This document shows positions 11,501-21,964 of a DNA stretch of 64,000 nucleotides, one piece after another (within the stretch, counting starts at the first letter, position 1; each line of letters begins with the position of its first letter). The stretch comes from Stachybotrys elegans (taxonomy: Eukaryota; Ascomycota; Sordariomycetes; Hypocreales; Stachybotryaceae). The DNA is taken from positions 372,001 through 436,000 of the forward strand of contig JAGPNK010000009.1 of assembly GCA_020746835.1 (NCBI GenBank), given 5' to 3'. The notes beneath the pieces were generated by a model. The model was not told the origin of the DNA, did no database searches, and saw nothing but the letters and a program-made list of their open reading frames with translations. A program made the position numbers and the translations under genes.

Positions 11501-14500
11501 GCTCGACCATGATCCCGCTGGGGTTCAGTCTCCGTCTCCGTGTGTGTTATTCAGGGGACATAACAGGGTTGTTTCGCAAGCCCATCCCAATAGGGAAATG
11601 GCACTTCCGTGCCTTGCTTACTTGCATGCCCTCTCGTGCTTGCTTGCCGCATGGGTTGCACCTTGACTTCCATGCTCCAGGATCACGGACCACGGTCTGG
11701 ATATGGCGTCAACAAGGGTTCGGATCTGAGCTTTTGACACATTTTGCGGGACGGAAAAGGCATGTCCTACCCTGAACATCACCGGGCGTAGTACATGTGG
11801 CTGTTGAAGTTGTCCTTGTGTTGGGCACGCCGAGCATGCAGTGTGTATGTGCGTGCAGTGGTTGTCTCGCCAGCCAGACGACGCACCTCATCTCTGCCAT
11901 CAGATGCCATGCCGGCGGATTCAGCTGGCTCATATCTCGTGTTCTCGATGGAGTGGGACAATGCTTCTAGGGCTTCTGCTCCTTCCCAGCCAGGATACAT
12001 GAGACTGGCACCAATGGTCTGTCTACCCACTGCAATGGGTGATAATAATGCAGAATAAGATATTCGGGGGTTGTCCTGCATGCAAAGCCCATTCATGCAC
12101 GATCAAAAACCTCCGAGAGGAAGGTGATTGCCAAAAGCAAGAGAGAAAAAAGCAACCATACTACTGGGGGTTTCAGGAGGAAATCCGAGTCACATGGCGA
12201 ACCAGCCCGATGGATCCTGGTCGATGTCTGAATGACAGAGGCGGCTACACACAATCATGATGCAGCTACCCGCAACCCTCCACAATTGGATAGGCGAACG
12301 CGGCGCACACCGAACCAGAAAAGAGACATGCTACTAGCCGTCTACAGAGCTCGTGTTGTGTTGCTCTCCGACATAGACATTTGATGATGAGCGAACACGG
12401 GGTACCAATGGATCATCATACTCCCCTGATGACGCGTACGGCAATGTGGTTAACCCTTGGTTTCCACAACAGTGGGTGGAGGACAGAAGAACCTTCGGAC
12501 ACCGCCGGTGGTTCACAAGACCCTAATCCTTGGCTTAGTTGTACATCCCGTATGATACTTACTTACAAATGTGTAGCGAACGCTGATAGCAAATGCTGAT
12601 ATAGGCCTGGGCATGAAAGCACCAATGCTGGCCTGCCTGCACGTGTTACCGTCAGCCAGCAACTACAGTCTTCCCCCCCCCTCCCTACATACAACATGAA
12701 GGTATGTATGTATTCCCAATTCTCTTGTAGGAACCATTGCCTTTGACCCAAAGGTTTCACAACACCGAGTGTTCCCTTGAAACGATGATTGCATTGGCAG
12801 ACTGGTATGTGGCTTACAAAGGACAGCTTCATTTCCCGAGGAACGAACCTTGGGTCGACGATGAGTTTATCGTTCCTGATCCGCTTCCAAGTCCAAACCA
12901 TCATGCAGTTATTACAGCAATGCTGGAAAGAGCCAGGGTGCTGATTCCACGAAAGTACAAACAAAATAAAGCCAGGTACTGAGAGGATAGGCCGCCCACC
13001 AGTTCAGCCCTCGGGATCAGTGTCAGGGTTTGACGTCTTCGGATAAAATACTTGAAACGCATTAGCTCCAGGGCGATGCATACAGAACCGCCATGAGGAT
13101 GCGGAGGCGAAATTGCAATATACCGAACCCTTGCCGAGATGAGACGATATAATCCCGTGGCAAGAATGAGTTCCGCAAGCCGAGTGTGACGCGACTGGTC
13201 AGCTTCCCTGCCGCTATTGAGAAGAAGTGGATGATATAGCTCGCCTAATATACCGACTTGGGTCAGCCTACGGATACCTGTCGGCTCATGGAGGCGCTCG
13301 CTCTGGCCATCCGTTCTCCGGCTTCACAATGCGGGGGGGTTCTGCGGCACGGGAGAGCTCATTCCATGGACCGTGGACCACCGAGCACATCGTGGCCATG
13401 GTCTCGACGTGTTGGACCCAAGCATCGTGGCTCCTCGCATGCATACGCCACACACGAGTTCACGTTCTTAAAACAATGCTATTGAGCCAATCGACATCAA
13501 CTCCGCGACACTAACGTCCCTGTCAAAACGAGGGTCGGAATGTCAAAGCTTGGTTAATGTCACATGCAAGATCCGGACCATGGATCGTGTTCAAGGGGCT
13601 ATCCTGCAGTATGACGACTTCCACTTTGGGTAATTGCTTCGTGGGCACATCCTCTCTCTAAAGGAACGCATCGTGGGAAGCGTTGATCTGGACCCCTTTC
13701 ATCCCACCACGACACCAAAGTGAAGGGGGAGGAGAAGACTGCACACAGAAAGCTTGTCTTGGAATGGCGTTGCTTGTGCCTCTGGCTGATCCGAGAGCAG
13801 TTCCGACTTATCCACAAGCCAACTCACAAAAGCCCCGTCATAACAAAGCTCCTCAGCGGGCCGGAGGGGCTCTCTCTCTCTGTCTTTGCTTGCTGACGAC
13901 CCGCCTTTCACCATCCGTGCCCGCCTATGCTATAGAGGCCAAAGCTTGGCCCACGGCGAACTTCTACATACTACATGCTCTACTTCTCCAGCATCATGGT
14001 ACGACGACCGTGCGGGCACAGATGGGATGAGCTGCAAAGGCCCTTATGTTTTCACACTCAGAGACAGTACGAGTCGCATCGAATCTGTGCTGGGCTGGGC
14101 CATCGCGCACGCATGCACACACACCGCGTAACCCTGCCTCCCTGCAAACCCTGATCAAACCGACCCTGGTAGTACCAAACTTTGGTTTTTGTCATTCATC
14201 AAAAAGCAACGGCCATGTTCCCTGCTTGGCAGATGCTATAACAGGGGCTCATTATTGTTTTGCTTGACATGCCCTGGGTGCCCCTTCCTGCTGTCCACGA
14301 TCCCTAGATCCCAGACCCGGAATTGGCAATCTGATCGAGAGTGGATGTTCCCCTACCACACTGAGGGAGAGGGAGGGGGGAGGGGTGAAGGCATGGGGAC
14401 TTCGATCTTAATAGAACCCCCGATCCTTCTTCTCAAATGACGCAGCTCCAGCTGCAGGCATCGCAAGTTCAAATGCTCGGATGCCCACGATCGTCAAGTC

Positions 14501-15335
14501 CGACCAAAGAAGCAAAGTTCGCGAAAAAAGGCGATGCACCAGAAAGAAGGGAGTGGGGGAGGGGGGGAAGTGTTATCCGAATGGCACCACACCGTCATGA
14601 TAGTTGTAGTCTTCATGCATGCGGAAGTCAGGGTACAAGCAATGCCGTGAGTGATGACTGCAAAATGACTGGAAGATGACAGCCACTCGCCGGGTTGTGC
14701 CTGTGTCCTCTTCCTTTCCTTTCTTTTTCTTGTTTCTCCCCCCCCCCCTCCTTCTGTTGTTTCGCCACAACACCATCACCTCAACATGTGCCGATTCGTT
14801 TCCCTGCGGGCGCTGAGGAGGGGAACGCGCACATGCATCGCATCAGTGTACCACGCAAATGTAAAAGTATACCGGGCATGATGTCTTGCCACACGTACAC
14901 TGTCGTCAACGATGGTTTGTGGAAAGGGAAAGTCTCACCGTCCCGAATCCTTCATGCAGGCATTAGACGGCCGGGCCGGAGCAAGGGTAGTGTTCTGCTG
15001 AAAGAGGTTTGGCTTAGTCGCACATGTGGTGATATCACCATCTGCGTGGTCGAATATCAGGTCCAAGCAATGTAGATTGACTTGGAGAGCACTGTAGGCA
15101 CATGACTGAACAGAATATTTGCCATTCACGTCTTTGCGGACTAAATCACAATCCCAGATGCTTGTTCAGGTCCTTTTGCAATGCAGAGATTCAGCCCAGA
15201 AATCCTACTCCCAACTCCCATCAGCACCTTGGGAAACACATCAAAAGCAAACCTACCCAATTTCATGGCCTCGGTGCCATGCATGTAACCCCTGAATGGA
15301 CAAAACACCCAGACAACTTCGATCATGGCTCCTCA

Positions 15336-18300
15336 TCATCTCCTGAAAACCTTGTTGATAAAATTCCCTCCACGACCTCGTCTGCCCATCTCCTCTGTAG
15401 GGGTTCTGGAGTCTCCGGGAGTCTTTGATCTCGAGCGGGACCCCCCGGGTGTTTCCTCGCCTCTTCTGCTGATTTCAACGTATTCATCAGCGACATCGCG
15501 GTCCATGTAAGAGCGGTCAAAGTAGCCAGCACTGTCCAACGGCACCTTGGTGTAGCCCGGTTCATAGGCCATCGTAGAACCCGACCCGGTAGGCTGCGGG
15601 TTACGCATCTTGGATAGTCCCCGATCGACGTACTCTACCATGCGAGCCTGCACATCCAGGTTTGATGTCTTCTTCATGCTTTCCTCATTCAGCTCCAGGG
15701 CCTTGTGAAAGAGATCTCGATTCTTGGCTTGAAACTCAGCTTCCAGCTCTCTTTCGAGCTGTTCCAGAGCAGCCATTCTTTCAGCTGCACGCACCGGAGA
15801 GATTGCCGTAGGCCGGAAGCGATCTTCTGTTTCAACATGAGACAACCAAGCTGTGTACACCTCCTGGCTCGGTGAGATGTCTTTCTCCCTTGCCGCTGAG
15901 CTCTGCTGGGAGGCAGCCCATGCTTGAGCCTCTGGGGTCATCTTCGCTCCCACAGCGTACTTGTCAAATGAGTCACTGAACTCCCGGTAGTGACCCTTGA
16001 GTATGAAACAACTTCCAGCCCAACCAGTCTCTCGTAATCTGTCGAGAAGGAGCTCGGCTGCAGGACACTCCCACGGAAATTCCATCCCTTTAGAGTAGAG
16101 GACAAGACATCTGGTGTTCGGCCATGTAGCAAATATGGTACGACTCTCCTCATCTGGAAGCGCCCGCTCGATCATGTCGAGAGAGGCTGCCTGCATGAAA
16201 GACCGTGGCACGCGGAAGTTTATAGCTCGATATATATGAGACCTGTAATAGTCTTCTGGTGATCTCAGGTCCAGGAGTAACGTCTGACCAGGCATGGAGA
16301 TCTCCAGCAGACGATTCAAGTCTGCTGGGAGGATCATATGCGGCCCGTTTCCGGTCTCAATGCTTACTTCATGTATCTTCATGGTAGCCAGGCGATTAGA
16401 AACAACGTCCCTCTCTCGGCGGTGGTGAAACCACGCTTCTAGCTGGAGTGTCTCGATCCCAAGATTGGAGGAGAAGAAAGCTCTCTGCGCGTCGGTAGGC
16501 AAGGGCTCGTTCTGGTAGTACTCTTCAAGACGGCTCTCAATATGTGCAGAGAACTTCTTCGGCTCTGGCACGTCATCTCCAAACGTAGTTCTCCTCTGGG
16601 ATTGCTGCTGATTGAGTATTATCTGGCGTGACAAGGGATCAGAACTAATAGAGGAACTCGTGGCCTGGCGTTGGAGCACGCCCGAGGATGTGGCCGAACT
16701 GTCGCGACCGACAGTGTTAGGCATCGCGCTGGGAGGCGAAGCAGAAAGGGGCGAGTGTTGCAGAGGATAATTTGTAAATGGCTGTGCACCGGGGGGCTTG
16801 CCTCGCATTGCGTTGAGATTTCTCGTCCCGGCTCTGTAGCTTGGGTATGCGGAAGAGCCCAGCTGACTCGTATTCTCGGTGGGCGCAAAGGTGGTACCGG
16901 AAACGCCTGACACCAGTGAAGCTGAGTCCGGCCCCGTGGCTTCTTGCTGGGGATCGGGTGCTGGAACGGCGACGCGAGCGGAAGGAGTAGAGCGTTGCTG
17001 GGTAGCTAGATTGTTGGATCGAATAAAGGCGACGAACGAAGTGGCCGGGTCCTCGGGAAGCATGTCCCAGATCATGACTGGCATAGAGACGAGTAGTAAA
17101 GTTGAATGACTCTTGAATACGCCCTGAACCTTAACATATTTGGCCATGGAAGGAACGGCACTTAACCATTGCTGCCATGCGTTGATATCCAGAGACTGAT
17201 CGTCCTCTAGGGCTAGCGATATCATGACGTGGGGGGTGTCTTCATTTGGCTCCTTTGACATGAAACCGTTGCTGGCGACATCGACTGCGTCGGCAGCCGA
17301 AGCAGCCTCAAGAGCATCGACGCTGAGACTGTCTCTTGCTGATGGGTATGCTTTCTCGGTAGACATGGCTCGACAGATCTCGATGCTGGGAGCCTTGTGG
17401 TTGGCGGTCATCATGAAGTGAACAGGAGTCGAACGAGCCTCGAAATGCTTGCCGTTTATATTGATAGGACGCGGGTGTTTTAGCCGGGCCAGTACTTCAG
17501 CGTGAAGCATGGCTGCAGAGAATGTCCGCATGCGCCACTCTTGAAGCACCTCGATTAGAGCATTGGTAAAGGAGTATCTTCCTGGGTCTGGCGCTATAGC
17601 ATCCCAACTGGAAGCCGAGATCGTTTCAGTGATACTATTGCCCGTCGGAAAGGTTGCGCTGGCAGCTCCGGCACAGCAGTCGAGCAGTATAAGAACGTCG
17701 GATTTGGATCTCTCGAGCAATGTCTGAATGGCTGACCATCTAGATAAATGAAGAGATTAACTTGATTGTCAAGTGACAAGCCAACCGATCCTTTTCGGGA
17801 AACCTACTGTAACCAAGCTGAGTCGGTATCACGGGTGCTGCAAAGACTTATTAGTAAAGGCGGGATTTCTGGCTTCGCGATGTTCACATACGCACACCAG
17901 GTACTCTGCCTGGATTCATCTATACGGGCATGACCTCCATAGTATATGAGGAAAAGTGTGTCCGGCGACTCGTGCTCCTTGATGAGCTGTCCGATTTTCA
18001 TCATCAGCTCCAAGTGGGAATTTTCGGAAGGAATGGCAAAGATGTCGGTGCCAAAGGAGTAGTCTTCGCGGAGACACTTTTCCAAGTCCTCGAGTTCCGG
18101 CAACACAAACAGGTCATCGGATCCCCAGTGCAGAAGAAGCGCCTGGACTTTCTTATACCGCTGCGATGCATTGTTGCGATTTGGAAAGGCTCGAGAGGCT
18201 GACTGGAGGTTGATGTTAGGACATGACTTGGGACAGACAGGTTAAACTTGGAGCAGTGGCGTACATCCTCAAGCCTCCTGGCGAACTGGTCAATGTGTTT

Positions 18301-18551
18301 CACATGGAAACTCGCTCTGCTGATGTCGTGGGTGGCGGATCTGTGCTGGATATCCCCGGAACCAGATGCCTACAGGGTGCAAGATTTCAGTAAGTAGAAC
18401 CAGATGGACTAAAGAATACAGCCGAGCATGAAGAGTTGCATAAGCAGAATCCAGACATTGTGCTGGTGAGGCAGTGGCATACCATCGGGTCTCCGGTCCG
18501 CATGCCGCTGCGTGTGCGGATTGTCACGTATGGCGGATCGTTGATGGGCAT
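15336..18551 (-). CDS. Caspase-like / homeodomain-like / rhodanese-like fusion protein
   Basis: Five exons inferred: 18551-18483, 18369-18265, 18202-17892, 17837-17808 and 17739-15336; all junctions keep frame (972 aa). The start is uncertain. 18551 is the first in-frame ATG of exon 1, the ATG at 18485 directly before the first intron is an alternative, and an upstream exon is possible. Domains in order: caspase-like C14 fold with His in YYGGHA (codon 17930-17932) and Cys in LLDCCAGA (codon 17673-17675); an unassigned compact domain (about 17000-17231); a Ser/Pro/Gln-rich linker; a homeodomain-like segment (16408-16550) ending in WFHHRR; a rhodanese-like domain (about 15950-16345) with Ser where the catalytic Cys is expected (16092-16094, in LYSKGM); a coiled coil rich in Glu/Ala; and a basic, Ser/Arg-rich tail. 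The C14 dyad suggests a possible protease, while the other two domains look like binding modules. Function and localisation are unknown. Confidence 0.85.
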
Positions 18552-19956
18552 GATCGCCTCGTTGCGAGACCAGGTCGCGTAAATACCGATATATGTGGTT
18601 TCCGGAGTCTCTGAGGGTCGGCCAGCGATACTACCCTGCTGTCGCAGTGTCACAACGTCCTGACTTTGCAAAGCCGTTGGCAGTGAAGGAGATGAGTCTC
18701 TGCTGCCGAGGTCGCGGCTTAGGTCCAGTGCCTAGAGCAGAATCCACAGAGCCAGAATGTCGGAGCAAAAGGGCATGATACCGCGAACAGGCGCAACGGA
18801 GCAGAGAGCGAGGTCGTAGTGAGCAATATGGGGAGCGCGGGCAGCGAGAGCAGAAATGAGGTTTACATGACGGAGAGGAACCGAGACGCGGCCAGGCAGG
18901 ATAAGGAGAGGCGCTGTCGTCGCAAGATGCCGAGGCGGTGACACATATGGCAATGATGACCTGAAGAGAATGCTCGAGGCCCAAATACAACTCTACAGGC
19001 TGGAGGCTCACGGGCGTAGTTCTGGCTCAGACAAGGCGCCGTGGTGCTGTAGGGTCGTTTCGGTCCCCAAAAGAGTTTAGAAGCGTGGGCAAGAACCCGC
19101 CCGCGGTGACCCAATCGGGGCGGGGGAGGGGCATCAATCATCCAACCAGCAGGTACCTCGTACTCAGAGGAAGGTGGAAGCAACCGGAAGGAAAGAGCTT
19201 GTGAAGAATTGAACCCACGTGCAAGCTCACTCCTACCTTAGTGCCTAGGTGAGGTTAACCTAGGTACACCCAATCTCGTCATCAATCGTATATTCGCACC
19301 CACTCATTCAGGGTATAACGTGACGGAGGATTGTTGCTGAGCTCGGCCTCTTTTGCAATAACTGCTGCGTTGGGACACCGAATCCCTAGGCCAGCCAACC
19401 CGTTTCGTTAAGTGCAGCTTCCACTTTGGCTGTGCCGTGGGGGGCTGACCAGTAGCAGTGCTGCTACATTACAGGGATCATCGGCCCGCCATAGCTACGT
19501 ACCTATCCTGGTACTCGATTTCTGCCTGTACCTTTTCTCGCGATCCTGACACCTCATATCTCGTGACATAGGTGTCAGGTTCAAGATAGAGTTGATGCTG
19601 CCAAGGCCGCCGACTCTCACATCACAACCACCTGCGTGCCCAGCATTCAACTGTGTGCCCTTCACCATCGGCCTGTCCGCCATTTTCCCTTGCTTCTTCG
19701 TCTTGGCACCGAGCGTCCTCCCGCCCGTCTCGACTCCACTCTCTCGGCTCGACGACGTGCATCGGACGACAGCCTCGAAGCCTCCCTGCCACACGTGTGC
19801 CGTGCGATAGCTACGCAGCTACGCAGCCACGCCCACCTCCCACATCTCTTAGCTCCCCTGCCTGCTGGCTGTAAGGAGTGCAGTGCCACCAAACGCTTCC
19901 TGTCTACCTCGTCACCCACCCCACAGCTCTGACAAGCTTGTCCCATCCACCCCAAG
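18552..19956. other. Divergent intergenic region between the caspase-like gene and PBN1
   Basis: About 1.4 kb between two divergent genes. Its left part may hold an untranslated or short coding 5' exon of the caspase-like gene: a good acceptor (TTCTGCTCTAG) lies near 18733 on the minus strand, but I could not identify the donor. Pyrimidine-rich sequence near 19620-19930 is typical of a fungal promoter or leader for PBN1. A small CCTAGGT repeat lies at 19244-19265. Confidence 0.5.
19244..19265. repeat. Paired CCTAGGT motif around GGTTAACC palindrome
   Basis: Two CCTAGGT copies (19244-19250 and 19259-19265) flank and overlap a GGTTAACC palindrome. It lies about 700 nt upstream of PBN1. Possible protein-binding site or old repeat remnant; no function can be assigned. 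Confidence 0.5.
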
Positions 19957-21567
19957 ATGCGTGAGAGGGTTACCTTTGTTCATCCGCCGGATGCTGGTGC
20001 CGACCAGGGCCTGCCCGAGGTCCGCGACATGGGCTTTCAGGGGCCGCCGATGCTTACCACACGCGAGGACAGACTTACCTTTACCCTCGACGAACTGGAC
20101 GAAGCGCAGTCTCGCCAGCTCCGGGCCTTCGACCATTTGAGCATTCGATGGGCAAGCCCCTCCACCTATGAGACTTTGGAGCCGTATGCCTCTCGCCTGT
20201 CCCCAGGACTGCACCTCTCATTCGGCTCATCCAGCCAGAACGATTCCGACATGTTCGTGATGCCCCCAGCCACATCCGTTGTTGCGCAGCGAGGTTCGCT
20301 AACAACCAACAGCCACTACATCTGCTCTTGGCTTCGTTCATTCGGACTTTCAGAATGCCCACAGTCATACAACGTGCGCACTACAAACGCCGAGCTTCTT
20401 CTCGTTCTTTCCCCTTACTGATCTCTTGTACAGGGCTTGGTCAAACTCAACTCCAGCAGCGCCGCAAACGCATCTGCTTGGTATTACTTCCATATCTTGG
20501 AAGACCTACAGACCTTCATAAAATCCGCCCAAGAGGTTCTCTGCAATGAAGCCGACCCTATTTGTGAAGCTCGGCTACATGCCCTGTCAACGGCGGTAGC
20601 TTTGGACGTCTCGTTTGACGCTGCCTCGGAGAAACTCGTCGTCGGTGCCCTGACTCCTCTGACAGAGCAGGTAGTGCTTGTGCCTGCGTCCTCTCAGCGC
20701 CGGGTCGAGGTGGGCATCTTCACCAGGGGAGACCCCCCCAGCCTGAAGCCTCATCATCTGGGTGTTTCGGGTGTACTTGCTGTGTTGGGCGAACACAAGA
20801 CCCCGTCGCCTACGCTCTTCTCCTACCCAGCCCGCCATAGGCTGAGCAGTTCCTCTTTCTCGTCCAAATTCCTCCAACCAACAGGAACGCATCCTACTCT
20901 GCAACTGACCTTGAATGACAACCGCCCTCCTAATGACGAGGCCACGTGTCGTCCTTACGCACATCTCACCCTACCCAAGTCGTTATTCGCGGACCGGTAC
21001 CAGCTAGTCGACGACTTGTTCCTGGCGTCCAAGAATCTCACCGCAGCAAAGTACATAAGTTCGCCTGTGGATTTGGAAGCACCCTCTTACACCACCGAGA
21101 TATGGGGCTCCACCGTACTCCTGGAAATGGCACCGCCTGATGCCGGCGAGAGTGTAGGGTGGACAGTCGAAGTGCCCCTCCATCTACGATACTTGGAGCC
21201 CACAGCCAGCGGGTATGCCGATGTCGAGGTTCCTTACCCAGCGGTGTTTTGGGCATGTGCAGATGAAGATGGGACGGACTTCAGTAAGAGCCCCTTTGAC
21301 CGGGTGCACATCGGATATGATGGGCTTTTTGATGCCAATACTGTCTTTTGGCATGCCACCCCCAGTCCGGAAACTGGCTCCCGTCTTTTGAACAAGATCA
21401 GCGTCCCTGTTCTGAAAGAAGATGCCACGTCTTGGGTAAGGCAAGGCACGCCGATCGTCATCCTATTGGGCTTCCTCTGGGTTTTGTGGAGGCTGGTGTC
21501 TGCATACATGAGGACTGGCTATGGTGGCGCCCCGTCTAGCGTAGAGGATAACAAGAAGAAGCAGTAG
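19957..21567 (+). CDS. PBN1: Pbn1/PIG-X, ER factor of GPI mannosyltransferase I
   Basis: Family knowledge: Pbn1 (PIG-X in animals) is an ER membrane glycoprotein that stabilises Gpi14, the enzyme adding the first mannose to the GPI anchor precursor. Two exons: 19957-20373 and 20434-21567 (516 aa); the 60-nt intron starts GTGCGC and ends TGTACAG, and the junction is phase 0. The N-terminus begins MRERVTFVHPP, the usual start in filamentous-fungal homologues. The luminal part is long and beta-rich, with several N-x-S/T sites (for example NSS, NAS, NLT). A single C-terminal membrane segment is visible (IVILLGFLWVLWRLVSAYM), followed by a short tail ending in KKKQ, which may act as an ER-retention signal. 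It is divergent from the caspase-like gene. Confidence 0.88.
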
Positions 21568-21964
21568 TTCAGCCTGGTAGATCCTACTGATGGTGAAGAG
21601 AACAATCACACATCGGACGACTCGGCGGTGGCTTCATCACTCATTTACTTTGCGACAAAGACGTTTCGTGACTCCTGAAGAGCAAACATCATCAAATGAC
21701 GCAAACCACACATCCACACGATTCAACATTAAAGTGGCAATGCTTCATTGATTGATTGATTGATTGGACTGGCGGGCGTCTACTTAGTATAAGATGCTCG
21801 GAATTCCAACCTCCACGTGACGGCCGAGCCGTCGGAGTTTATCGGCCGTATCCTGTCACTTACCGCACCACCTACTACTTATTTCTTCCCTGCATGTCTT
21901 TATTAGTCCAACGATGAGCGATCCAATCCCCATTTTCCACCATTCCAGCTTGTCATGAGAGACA
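21568..21964. other. PBN1 terminator and zinc-cluster gene promoter
   Basis: About 400 nt between two genes on the same strand. It holds the PBN1 3' UTR, a perfect (ATTG)n repeat at 21747-21767 and the leader of the zinc-cluster gene. No coding frame seen. Confidence 0.6.
21747..21767. repeat. (ATTG)n tetranucleotide repeat
   Basis: Five perfect ATTG units in the intergenic region between PBN1 and the zinc-cluster gene. Confidence 0.9.

Larger units (their letters stand above)
5278..15335. other. 10-kb gene-poor interval upstream of the homeobox gene
   Basis: No convincing coding sequence in about 10 kb. The longest open frames (about 6408-7025 and 7747-8421, plus strand) have unstructured, Cys/Trp/His/Arg-rich translations typical of random frames and show no domain. 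On the minus strand, frames at 5588-5929 and 5746-6123 lie just upstream of the homeobox start and could be leader uORFs. Base composition looks balanced, without the AT-rich C-to-T decay of repeat-induced point mutation. The stretch contains a heptamer repeat (8291-8325), a TGT repeat (8501-8515) and scattered pyrimidine tracts. It may contain regulatory DNA, a long leader or a non-coding transcript; the sequence alone cannot say. Confidence 0.6.

Noticed and set aside
12730..12982. Plus-strand frame after an acceptor-like TTCTCTTGTAG (ends KYKQNKARY)
   Set aside because: No upstream exon or ATG fits, the opposite strand is equally open, and no motif is seen.
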